NCBI GenBank assembly: GCA_004352715.1 | Contig: SCFE01000076.1 | Span: forward strand, 170,294 to 194,913 | Length of the DNA: 24,620 nt | Direction: 5' to 3' | Source of the DNA: Hofstenia miamia | Taxonomy: Eukaryota > Xenacoelomorpha > Acoela | In this document: positions 1 through 9,103 of the stretch, piece after piece | Position numbering within the stretch: position 1 is the stretch's first letter | Layout: each line of letters opens with the position of its first letter | Program-made: the position numbers and the translations under genes | Notes under the pieces: model-generated | What the model was told of the DNA's origin: nothing | The model's input: the letters and a program-made list of their open reading frames with translations, nothing else | The model's database searches: none

Positions 1-1776
1 TACCTGTTAATCTTTCTTGTTTACAGTTTTTCCCTCGCTTAATATTTCTGCTAAGATTACGCAACGTCAGCATTAATTTGACTACGCTGTTTGACCATCT
101 TTTGTTTTGTCAAAATACTGTCGAGTATAATTTTAAATAAAATTGCACAAAACATTTACAAAGTGAAAATAATCAATCCTATCATGATTTACATTTTAAT
201 CATTATAATCAATATTAATAATTTTAGTCTTTGTTTCCTTCATCCTTTTCTCTCATCTTGACCAATCATGATAGTTTGATAGATTATGTCACAAAAGTCA
301 TTTGCTTGGCTTTTGACTAAAACGAGCTAATGCAGAAATTTAAACTTTAATAGATTGTCTGGTCAATCAAAAAAGTGTTTGATAAGACCTGTAAGTGATT
401 TTAGTATTTTTAGAATGCCAGTAAATAATCAATGAAAGGAACTGCGTTGTAATAGAAATCATTAGCAAAAAAGCTTTTAGTCACATTTGGTTCTCCTTTT
501 CTCAATATGTTAATTTATCATAGTTTATTAAATTAAAGTGATTAGCTAAATTCTAAATTGGCAATGGTGGTGGCGACTTCACCAATGATTTTGGATAGTC
601 TAAATTAATACAGATTATGGAATACCTCTATGAAACTTAAACAATTAATGTTAATATTTTATTAAGCCTTTCTTTTGTTAAGTGATATATGTCTCCACAA
701 TGATCATGCAAGCTAATTTGTTTGATCATGGACTGTTATACTAAATATTGATCTTCTTTAATATTATTAAGATATTAATTAGACAATGAGCGTATTTGCT
801 GATTGCACAGACGTTGCTTGTTGGCCAACTATTGAAACTGCAAGGGTTAAGTCTTCTTAAGAAGGATTAACTGAAACCACCAGTTGGAATGTATTAGCTA
901 ATTCAAGCTCACATAGCCGGGTGCCAATTGTATTTTTTAATGTACACTCATACAACCAACTAATAATATAGTTGTACTCAAAGTTTTCAAATTAAATTTG
1001 AGTTACTCAGACTGAGCTTGAATATTTTTTTGAAGAATAGGCATATTCTGAATTTGTTTGATATTTTTTAAATTTCCTAGTTTTTTTGGTAAAACATATT
1101 TATTTGCAGTTGATAAAGCAAGGGAAATGTAAAACAATATATCTTTCAAGGGATTTTCATTTGAGTCTGAGTAAAAGTATTAATGAATTCTTCTCAGAGT
1201 TTTTTTTATCAAGTTTTGCAAATTCATGCGACTTGGAGTTCTGAGTTCTTGAAAATCTTGGTTGCATTGCGTCATTACCAGCTGCGCAATTTTTATTTGT
1301 TTAACTGTCTTCACCATCACAATACATGTCTAGCATTTGGCGAACTGGTAGCCTTTGTAATCAACCAGAGATCATATTGCATGATTTTGGATGTGGTTCA
1401 ACAAGTCACTCTCACACACAAATTCAAGTGGATAGATGGAATGATTAAGCCATACAAGTCCTAATTGTAAGCTTTCCTCTAGTAGAGGAAAATATGCTAC
1501 ACAATAAATATGCAAAAAATATAATGCTGGAAAAAATGAGAAAGCATGTTAATATTGCTACTAATTTAAACCTCACAGCATGAAAAATTGAAAACAAATG
1601 GAAAAATCTTATTGATACATACAAATATGTCATCTTCTAATTTGTTAGCTAGGCGTGCTATAATATTTTAATTTTATAGTACGCCTTGTTTATTAGGAAT
1701 AAATTGAGGATAAATTTAATTTGATTAAATTTTAATTTTGTAATATTTTATTTATAACTAATTTTATACTATAATT

Positions 1777-1808
<32 letters not shown>

Positions 1809-1813
1809 TATAT
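1777..1813. repeat. (TA)n microsatellite
   Basis: Nearly pure alternating TA dinucleotides with one C interruption. Simple sequence repeat. Confidence 0.95.
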
Positions 1814-1937
1814 TAGTACGTATGTAGTACCAATTTTTGAAAGTAATACACAGTAAACTTTTTTCACTCAGATAAATTTAAATATTTTTTCATGCATTAT
1901 TACAATATGTAAAAACAAAAACAAAAATACACACACT

Positions 1938-1948
1938 TATATATTTAT

Positions 1949-1993
<45 letters not shown>
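1938..1993. repeat. (TA)n microsatellite
   Basis: A second alternating TA run with a few interruptions at its left end, about 145 bases after the first. Confidence 0.95.
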
Positions 1994-1995
<2 letters not shown>

Positions 1996-3189
1996 GGGAG
2001 TCTAATGTTGATGATAATGCATTTTTGAAACCAACATTGTCAAGGATAGTCGATTATGACGTATTAAGAGCTAAATGTTGATAGCGGAAGATTTCACACA
2101 ACACTTACAGAACCTTGCAAACTTGACAAACTTGAGTTTACAGAGAAACTACCATTTAAATAAATAATTACCTATAATAAATGAATATAACAGAAAAGAT
2201 CTCATTAGTTTAATATCACCACAAACATTAGTCGATTTTCCTTTTTAACAATTTAATTGATGCTGCAAAAGCTGTAATAAATTGAGATATTTCTAAGAAA
2301 TTTCTTGATACATTACTTTCAAAGTAGTTTTAAAGAATAATTTGCTTTATAGAACCCTAACAGCGGTTTTTCTGTAAAACACTACTGCATACAGAGTGAT
2401 AGACGAAATTTGATTAATGACTATAAAAATAATACAATTTATTGCTAGTTTTTTTGGATATTTTTTTTCATATTCGCAGACACCGAATTCTACGTTTAAA
2501 CTTTGAAAATAAAAATAATTAATTTTTCAAAGTAATTCTTACTGAGTTAAATATGGTTGTCCAAATGCAACATACACCGAAAATAAAAAAATGTTCAGAA
2601 AAAATTGTGAACTGTTTTCGTTAATAACAGTTCATATACCTATTTAATAACCATATAAATCATGCATCTACTTGCAAGTTTTTCAGCTAGAAAATACCGC
2701 TGGTTACATTGAATTTTTCACATTTATATTTTGAACTGTAAGTTATTTATGCTTTTTAGTGCAAATGCTCATTTTTATAAAGCATTAAATATGTAGATAC
2801 CCAACTGTAGTTGTTGTCAATAACAGCTATTTGAATTAATTTATCGGTTCAAAATATACTTATATTTACTGTAGCGCTTTATTCTGCTGTTTCTCTTTTA
2901 ATTTCTTTGTGAAGGATTTGTAGCATATTAATTTAAATGTTATTATATATACTACCAATTTTGTACTTGTAGAAAGATATCTAAATGTTATATATTATTT
3001 CTACTGAATGATTGCTTGTATTACTTTTACAATGGTTAGCTTATATGCAAATAACAATTTTAAACATAATTTTAACCCTATGTAAATGCACATGTAAATA
3101 TTACTCAAGTAAAAAAAGTGTCCACATTATAAACACATTTTTGATAATAAACGAAAAACAAATAGAGGCTTATAAAATATATTTTAAAA

Positions 3190-3592
3190 TATAATTGTCT
3201 CAGTTTGTAACTTGGTGACAAAAATATTTGACAAGTTTGCCATGCAAAGCGTGACACCAGATAAACGTCTTGAAACTGAATCCAATAAACGGACTCTAAC
3301 TTCTTGAGTTATTTGGTGTTGTGATTCAAGGCTGTAACTTTTTAATTCTTTCAGATTTGTGGGATTTTTTTTTCGACAAAATCCTTCAGATTCTGCCACA
3401 CTTTCCCCATGGGTACTAAATCTGGTGAATTTGGTGGCCATTGCATAACTTAAATATTATAATTGGTAAAAAAATCTTTTGTCGATTTTGAGGGATGAGG
3501 AGTTGCTCCATCTTGTTCTAAGATCCATGAATCGGGATATAAGCCAGTTGTGTATGGTACAAATTTCTCGAGTATTTAGCAATATTTTTAAC
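3190..3592 (-). pseudogene. Tc1/mariner-like transposase relic (C-terminal part)
   Basis: Read on the minus strand from about 3592 downward, the translation gives FVPYTTGLYP, then ILEQDGATPHPSKSTKDFF, then a stop, then MQWPPNSPDLVPMGKVWQNLK, and after a frame change LLDSVSRRLSGVTLC. This order matches the second half of Tc1/mariner (IS630-type) transposases. There the QD(N/G)A motif carries the second catalytic Asp and a WPxxSPDLNPIExxW motif carries the third acidic residue. Here the NPIE part has become VPMG, so the third acidic residue is lost. At least one TAA and one frameshift interrupt the reading. The N-terminal DNA-binding half and terminal inverted repeats were not found. It is a dead fragment about 370 bp upstream of the RING gene and probably unrelated to it. 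Confidence 0.72.
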
Positions 3593-3959
3593 TATTAATT
3601 GTACCAGTGCCACCTAGAAAATTAGGTAAAATCGTTAAAAATAGTCAAATTTTGAAAATTGGCCTCTTTTTTTACTTGAGCTATATGAAATTTATAGTAA
3701 GTGATGGAAAATGTATTGAAAAATTCAATTGCATTTTCTAAAAAATATGTCGTAATAAAAGAAATTTTTCTTATTTCTTCACTAAATATCTCGCATAAAA
3801 TACTCAGTTTCGAAGTAAAATAATTTTACATAAGCGATAATTAATTAATCATCAAATTTAATTGCGCATATGAATTCGATCGCCGCTAGATGTTGCTAAC
3901 AATTACTGGCATTTGGAATTAAAATGTAACGGTGTTCACTTCGTCTGGCATTCCTAGAA

Positions 3960-4214
3960 ATGGCAACAGCTAATAAATCACCACTCGAGTGTCCAATTTG
4001 TTTTCAGAGATATTCTGAGGATATCCATGTGCCTTACACAATAGTTTGCGACTGTTTGTACACTATATGCTTGAAATGTATCAACAATCTCAAATTGCAA
4101 TCCGATCAGATTTTCTGCCCACTGTGTCGTAGCTATTCCAAAAAGTCAATCAGGTCTAAAACAACTCTTGATTTTCTCCGAACCATTTGTAGTTCATGTA
4201 ATACAATATATAAG
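3960..4214 (+). CDS. TRIM-like RING/B-box protein, exon 1
   Basis: First coding exon, 85 codons, from an ATG in good context (aaATGG) to a splice donor AAG|GTAAGT. Residues 11-56 form a RING-type zinc site: Cys11-x2-Cys14, then Cys30/Cys32, Cys37-x2-Cys40 and Cys53-x2-Cys56. RING domains of this kind usually act as ubiquitin E3 ligases that bind an E2. The spacing of CLYTICLKC aligns with the usual CxHxxCxxC, so the His ligand appears to be Tyr34. Cys30 or Cys32 could substitute, giving an atypical RING. Residues 77-80 (CSSC) start a second zinc site that is completed only after splicing to 7709. The exon ends in phase 0, matching exon 2. Specific substrate and gene name are not recognised. 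Confidence 0.82.
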
Positions 4215-4232
4215 GTAAGTACAAAAATATAT

Positions 4233-4268
<36 letters not shown>

Positions 4269-4390
4269 CACAATGTAATATAGTATAATAGAAATATTGA
4301 ATTACAAATACCAGCTATGCGACNTATATATATATCACAATGTAATATAGTATAATAGAAATATTGAATTACAAATACCAGCTATGCGAC
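4269..4390 (+). repeat. Exact 55-base direct duplication across a single N
   Basis: Bases 4269-4323 and 4336-4390 are identical (starting CACAATGTAATATAG, ending GCTATGCGAC). They are separated by the N at 4324 and a short TA run. This is most simply two overlapping contig ends joined with one N after a TA microsatellite, not a biological duplication. Confidence 0.85.
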
Positions 4391-4662
4391 AATCTAAATT
4401 TTACTCAAATGAAAATACCATTATAAATTCAAGCAGTAACAAAATTAATAGGGAAATATATGCTCTATGTATGTTGACTTAAAAATATAAATATAGATGA
4501 AATATTTTTTATGTAACCATAATATATTTCACTTTCTTCCTATTTCAAAATCTGTGATCGCTTCATCAAAAAATTTTAATCACTTGTAACCTGGCTCTGT
4601 CTTGTGCAGTCGAGGCTTTGAGCGAAGTCATAGGTTCCCGCGCCTTTGCCGGACAACCAAGG

Positions 4663-4723
4663 CTACCTCATAAGACAGGCCGTGCAATCAGAAATAGTGA
4701 AAAATTAGCGGAGGTTCAATTTT
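4663..4723 (+). repeat. Left arm of an inverted-repeat pair
   Basis: About 61 bases, beginning CTACCTCATAAGACAGGC and ending AGCGGAGGTTCAATTT, matching the reverse complement of 6170-6229 with few differences. Weaker similarity extends outward for roughly 30 more bases. Together with the right arm it encloses about 1.45 kb of the intron, so the pair may mark the ends of a non-autonomous element or two opposed copies of a dispersed repeat. Confidence 0.8.
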
Positions 4724-4904
4724 AGGAAACCATTGCATGTGTATTTTATTATGTAAAATTTGTGTCAACCATATTAAATAAAAAAATATTTGCAAGAAAC
4801 AATTAAAACTTAAATATAATCGTAGATATGTATATATATTTTTAAAGACATGACAGGCTCAAACATGTATTTAAATCTTCGACAAATTTTTTTGCTGGAC
4901 CCCA

Positions 4905-5240
4905 TGTAGCCGCCACCAGTGCTCCACTGGTAGAGAACGAATGGAATCGGTGGCCACCTGTTCCCACCAGTAGTCCAGCAGTGGTAAAATAGTGGCAGAG
5001 GCAAAAGCTATNNNNNNNNNNNNNNNNNNNNNNNNNNNNNNNNNNNNNNNNNNNNNNNNNNNNNNNNNNNNNNNNNNNNNNNNNNNNNNNNNNNNNNTGG
5101 TAAAATAGTGGCAGAGGCAAAAGCTATAGCCACTAATAGCCACCAGTGGCCCGCCGCTGGTTAAATAGTGGCAGAAAGCGGCAATTGTACCCGCTGCATG
5201 CCACTAGTGGTGCACTGGTGGTAAACTAGTGGTATTTGTA
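4905..5240 (+). repeat. GC-rich minisatellite with CCAC..GTGG dyads, interrupted by a gap
   Basis: Four diverged units of roughly 40-70 bases share the pattern CCACCAGTGG, then a CCAGCAGTGGTAAA-like stretch, then TAGTGGCAGA. Units start near 4910, 4962, 5139 and 5200. Each is rich in short inverted CCAC/GTGG motifs, and the block is far more GC-rich than the surrounding DNA. The 30 bases before the N block (4982-5011) are identical to the 30 bases after it (5098-5127). The assembler therefore probably collapsed or mis-joined the array. Confidence 0.7.
5012..5097. other. Assembly gap (86 N)
   Basis: Run of 86 Ns inside the minisatellite, flanked by an identical 30-base sequence on both sides. 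The true gap size could be zero or negative (overlap). Confidence 0.98.
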
Positions 5241-5932
5241 TGTTCTTTAAGGCAACACAAAAGAACAAGTCTCTGATTTATTTATTCTAAAACAACATTC
5301 TATTGACTATTATTCTGTGGAATATATGAAATTCTGTTAAATAATGAAGTAACACTTATTAAATTTAAAATTCTCATACTATCATTTATTGATATCCCAA
5401 TTTTAAAATCAATGTTAGTAGTATATTTAATATTATGAATTAAAGGGTTACATTTTTTAAATTATATAACAATGCTATTCATAAATATTTATTTTAATTT
5501 AATATTTTACATATCTATATGTGCTTACATGTTTGCAAAATAATATTACTAAATTTTAAAATATCAAGTTTTAAATTAGCGATGGGACATCAATTTAATC
5601 GCATGCGCATGCTTGCAAAATTTGAAATTATTAAATGAAAAAAAATTTGTGTATTATATATTAGATATTGAGGCTCATATTTTGTTTCTGTTCGTTAATG
5701 CCTCATTTTAGTAGGTATGAAAGCAGTATTCCTATTCTCAACATGTCGGATTACAATAATTCAATTATTTTTAGTTCTTAGAATTTATATTTGTAGTAAA
5801 TTTGGTAATTATTCTTCATTGACTGAAATTAAGACCCCCATTCCTTCATTTATTTTCATACTAAATTATAGGTTGTAATAAAAATTATAAATTGTGCATT
5901 AATTTGAACTAACATTTGTTTTAAATTTACAG

Positions 5933-6160
5933 ATATCAGAGAGGTTGCTTATGAAACCAAAAGTTTTGGATTTAATAATGAAACCAAGAAGATTTATAGA
6001 TATGCCATTAGAATTATATGTACAGCAGAATTCTTAACTTCCGGGCAATTACATTGTCCGATTATTAGGACGTCCAGAAAAAAATGCGGTGATTCATTTT
6101 ATGATTAATCGAAAGACTGACTACTACTGTGCCGCACAAAATCTGATCGACGAAAGATGA
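5933..6160 (+). pseudogene. Dead coding fragment in the intron, unknown family
   Basis: A pyrimidine-rich tract and TTTACAG end at 5932. After it, one frame stays open for 34 codons, meets TAA at 6035-6037, then stays open for 40 more codons to TGA at 6158-6160. The second half (starting LPGNYIVRLLGRPEKN, with a later TDYYCAAQN) looks like genuine protein. I do not recognise a family. It ends a few bases before the right arm of the inverted repeat, so it may be part of the same element or a decayed exon. It is called pseudogene because of the internal stop. The AG upstream would be in phase with exon 1 of the RING gene, but using it would truncate the protein. Confidence 0.4.
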
Positions 6161-6169
6161 CAGCCAATT

Positions 6170-6229
6170 AAATTGAACCTCCGCTAATTTCGGATCCTTT
6201 CTGATTGCACTGCCTGTCTTATGAGGTAG
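6170..6229 (-). repeat. Right arm of the inverted-repeat pair
   Basis: Reverse complement of 4663-4723, with the same terminal blocks (AATTGAACCTCCGCTAATTT and GCCTGTCTTATGAGGTAG) and a few substitutions or small indels in the middle. It lies directly after the dead coding fragment. Confidence 0.8.
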
Positions 6230-6402
6230 ATTGCAGGCAACCCTTCAGTTTGCATCTGCAAGTCTGGAGGGAACTCGCATAGAAAAAAATAGTAGTAGTG
6301 GCTTGGGCACACATCGATTCGAGGGTCCTTGATCCAAGCCATAAACCTGCATTTAGGTTAGGTGTACGAATAGGAGTTTTCCTCCATTTAGCTGACTATC
6401 GA

Positions 6403-7556
6403 TTCATTCGTTTGCATGTATTAAATATTTGATATCGGAGATAAGGCTGGATGGCCTATCGTAGGTTATACCTATATTACACTGTCAAATTAGGTGACCT
6501 ATAAAGATAAATAGACTGAGCATGTACTGTTATTTAAATTTAAGGTAGGAAGCTGCAAGTGATTATTTACTTTATCTAATTATATTAATTAAAGCCAATA
6601 GTTTTTTGGTAATGGCTGAAGTAATATTTATTAAGCAGCTAGTGACATTGCCAGGTATCAAAGTATCACAATTACACATTACAAATTGAGTCTAAGTCAG
6701 TTACAAACAGCATTGAGAGCTGCAATGAGTTAGGATAGGGAACACATTAGTACTTCAATGAGCTGAGATTTGGAGCTACTTGATCGACGATGGAGGCACA
6801 TGTGGGAGTAAAAATTTAACATCAGTACATCCCTACCCGCATATAGTGAGGAACAATGATTTATAAGAATAATTTACTCTCTGTTAAAGCTTGGTAGTGG
6901 ATGCTACAATAAACTTTATTNTTCATTCGTTTGCATGTATTAAATATTTGATATCGGAGATAAGGCTGGATGGCCTATCGTAGGTTATACCTATATTACA
7001 CTGTTGAATTAGGTGACCTATAAATAGACCGATAAATAGACAGAGCATGTACTGTTATTTAAATGTAAGGTAGGAAGCTGCAAGTGATTATTTTCTTTAT
7101 CTAATTGTATTAATTAAAGCCAATAGTTTTTGGTAATGGCTGACGTAATATTTATTAAGCAGCTAGTGACATTGCCAGGTTGCGAAGTACCATAATTACA
7201 CAATACAAATTGAGTTTAAGTCAGTTACAAACAACGTTGAGAGTTAGGATAGGGAACACATAAGTACTTCGATGAGCTGAGACTTGGAACTACTCAATCG
7301 ACGATGGAGGCACATGTGGATTGATTCAGAGATCGGAGTCGGCCGGAGGCCATAGCCAAATCACGGAGAAGAACTACGACGGTGGTATACCTAAACAGTA
7401 TTGAGTTACTTTAAGTTAAACAAAGGTTAACGATAGTGTATCTCATGTCAGAGTAAAACAAAGTTAACATCAGTACATCCCTACCCGCATATAACGAGGA
7501 ACAATAATTTAAAAGAATAATTTACTCTCTGTTAAAGCTTGGTAGCGGATGCTACA
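6403..7556 (+). repeat. Tandem pair of 0.5 and 0.63 kb copies around a single N
   Basis: Bases 6403-6906 and 6922-7556 are two copies of one sequence, both starting TTCATTCGTTTGCATG and ending near GGATGCTACA. They differ by scattered substitutions and small indels. The second copy contains about 130 extra bases (around 7319-7450) missing from the first. A single N at 6921 lies between them. The divergence argues against a simple contig overlap. Two allelic haplotypes placed side by side, or an old tandem duplication with a deletion, both fit. No coding potential is seen. Confidence 0.75.
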
Positions 7557-7708
7557 GCATTGAATATCAATATCCGATGTCTATTAACAAGTATGTACAA
7601 TACTAGAACAAAAATTTAATTTTTTTTAAGTGGGTTACCAAAAATCATTACAATACTACATACATATAGCTTTTGCTATGAACTAGACTAAGAGTAATAT
7701 TTTTCTAG

Positions 7709-9103
7709 GATGGATTGCAAAAATGCGTTGATTTTGAACTTCGTCTCTGTTCAGATTGTTTGGAGAAACGTAAACTAAAAGAAAAAGCAAACGAATACAT
7801 TAAATTTTTTACAACTTTGAAAGGCAAAAATACAATCAGATGTACCATGCCACTACACCAATACATAGAGGAAGTAGTTGATGTACTCAGTGAACTTAAG
7901 AAATGCACTGAAGATGATGCATTATGCTTGGAATTCAAAAATGAAAAATTTTCAATTAATGATTTGATTAAAGAATTATCTACGACAAAAATTCTTACAG
8001 AATCTGCTTGTTTATATTATGAAGAAATGAAAAATGCAAGTGAAAATGGAAATTTAAAATTTTTATTTAATGAATCAATATTAGATAAAAACATTGACAA
8101 TTATATCAAATTTAAAGAGAAATTGGAGAGTCTTATGAAATTAATTATTGAATATATATCAATACCAACTAATTCCTTAGATTTCAATAGAGGGTTCAAT
8201 AATAAAATCTTTGAAGACAACATTGCATTACACCTTAAAAACGACCCAAAATATTTCGACAATTCAAGAATGTCCTTATCCAATACTAATAAAGGCATTC
8301 AAAGTACAAGCAAGTTTGATCGTCTGAAGTGGGAATTTCCTCTTCTGAAAAACAGGAAATATATAAATGACCTAAACGCGTCTAGACTTTGCCTAATACA
8401 AGTGAAGCATGAAAAAATCGCTATTATTGGAAAAGATGAAGAAAATCAATTAAATTTGAAAGAAATCGAATTGGACCATTGCACAATCACCAATATAATT
8501 AATTTGAATTTTGCAAACGACATAGATATAATATTGGGTTGTTTTTTTAAAGATAGATATATGATATACTGTAGTAGTTCAAACGGAAATGTCCAAAGGC
8601 TTATGACTGTTTCAAGTTCAGTTGATCTAAGCAATGAAACTTCTCAATATAATATAATTGACATGAGTTCCAATAATTTCAGCTGTTTTGTTCTGGAAAA
8701 GGGACGCATTGTACGGATGGTGGACGATGGCCCTGATTATAAATTTCACAATTCGTGCGCAGGGAAAATAGCGTGCACTTTTAATGCAAGAGTTTGCTGT
8801 TTAAGAAATGAATCTGATGTTCTTAAGTTTTATTCCTTTGATTTTGATAGTAATGATGATAATCCGTTAAAATTTTCAGGCTCAGTTCTGCAACCAGTTG
8901 CAAGCTCTTACTTTTTCTGCCAGGCTAAGACACTTGAAGCATTCGTAGTGGGGTTTTCAAACAACACTGAGGTAATTTTACTTGACAGAAATGGCAACAA
9001 AATCTCATCTTTAAATATTAACGAAATTAACGCTGTAGATGGTCTATATATTGGAGGATCATTGGTTCTTCTATCAAGCGAAAATCTTCAAGCTTTCTCC
9101 TAA
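7709..9103 (+). CDS. TRIM-like RING/B-box protein, exon 2
   Basis: Exon of 465 codons including TAA at 9101-9103, read in phase 0 after the acceptor. Joined to exon 1 it gives a 549-residue protein. The first residues (DGLQKCVDFELRLCSDCLEK) finish a B-box-like zinc pattern: Cys77-x2-Cys80 from exon 1, then Cys91, Cys99-x2-Cys102. Residues about 103-230 are charged and probably helical, where TRIM proteins have a coiled coil. The C-terminal 220 or so residues alternate short hydrophobic strands with polar turns and Gly/Asn/Asp, resembling a degenerate beta-propeller (as in TRIM-NHL proteins), but no clear NHL motif is visible. Likely a cytosolic E3 ligase or scaffold; the function is inferred from architecture only. 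A possible polyadenylation hexamer ATTAAA lies at 9177-9182. Confidence 0.8.
   Translation, partial: DGLQKCVDFELRLCSDCLEKRKLKEKANEYIKFFTTLKGKNTIRCTMPLHQYIEEVVDVLSELKKCTEDDALCLEFKNEKFSINDLIKELSTTKILTESACLYYEEMKNASENGNLKFLFNESILDKNIDNYIKFKEKLESLMKLIIEYISIPTNSLDFNRGFNNKIFEDNIALHLKNDPKYFDNSRMSLSNTNKGIQSTSKFDRLKWEFPLLKNRKYINDLNASRLCLIQVKHEKIAIIGKDEENQLNLKEIELDHCTITNIINLNFANDIDIILGCFFKDRYMIYCSSSNGNVQRLMTVSSSVDLSNETSQYNIIDMSSNNFSCFVLEKGRIVRMVDDGPDYKFHNSCAGKIACTFNARVCCLRNESDVLKFYSFDFDSNDDNPLKFSGSVLQPVASSYFFCQAKTLEAFVVGFSNNTEVILLDRNGNKISSLNINEINAVDGLYIGGSLVLLSSENLQAFS

Larger units (their letters stand above)
1..3183. other. AT-rich non-coding region
   Basis: No convincing gene is seen on either strand. 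Open frames are short, have no recognisable motif and occur at the density expected by chance in AT-rich DNA. The longest, a 93-codon frame at 1183-1464, matches no family I know. The region holds two TA microsatellites, annotated separately. It is probably intergenic, or intron of a gene outside the window. Confidence 0.6.
4215..7708 (+). other. 3.5-kb intron of the RING gene
   Basis: Donor GTAAGT at 4215 and acceptor TTTTCTAG ending at 7708. Both flanking exons are in phase 0, and joining them completes a B-box-like cysteine pattern, which is the main support for this intron. It contains a duplicated 55-base block around a single N, a GC-rich minisatellite with a gap, a 60-bp inverted-repeat pair, a dead coding fragment with its own plausible acceptor, and a 0.5-0.6 kb duplication. 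A small exon skipped by my model cannot be excluded without transcript data. Confidence 0.7.

Noticed and set aside
1183-1464. 93-codon plus-strand frame
   Set aside because: No recognisable motif, isolated in AT-rich DNA; plausible by chance.
4810-5143. Minus-strand open frames through the 86-N gap
   Set aside because: Made of minisatellite sequence plus Ns; repeated peptide segments come from the duplicated gap flanks.
6300-6340. tRNA- or SINE-like box (GATTCGAGGGTCC between GGCTTGG and CCAAGCC)
   Set aside because: Only a weak box-B resemblance; no box A, cloverleaf or A-rich tail was found.
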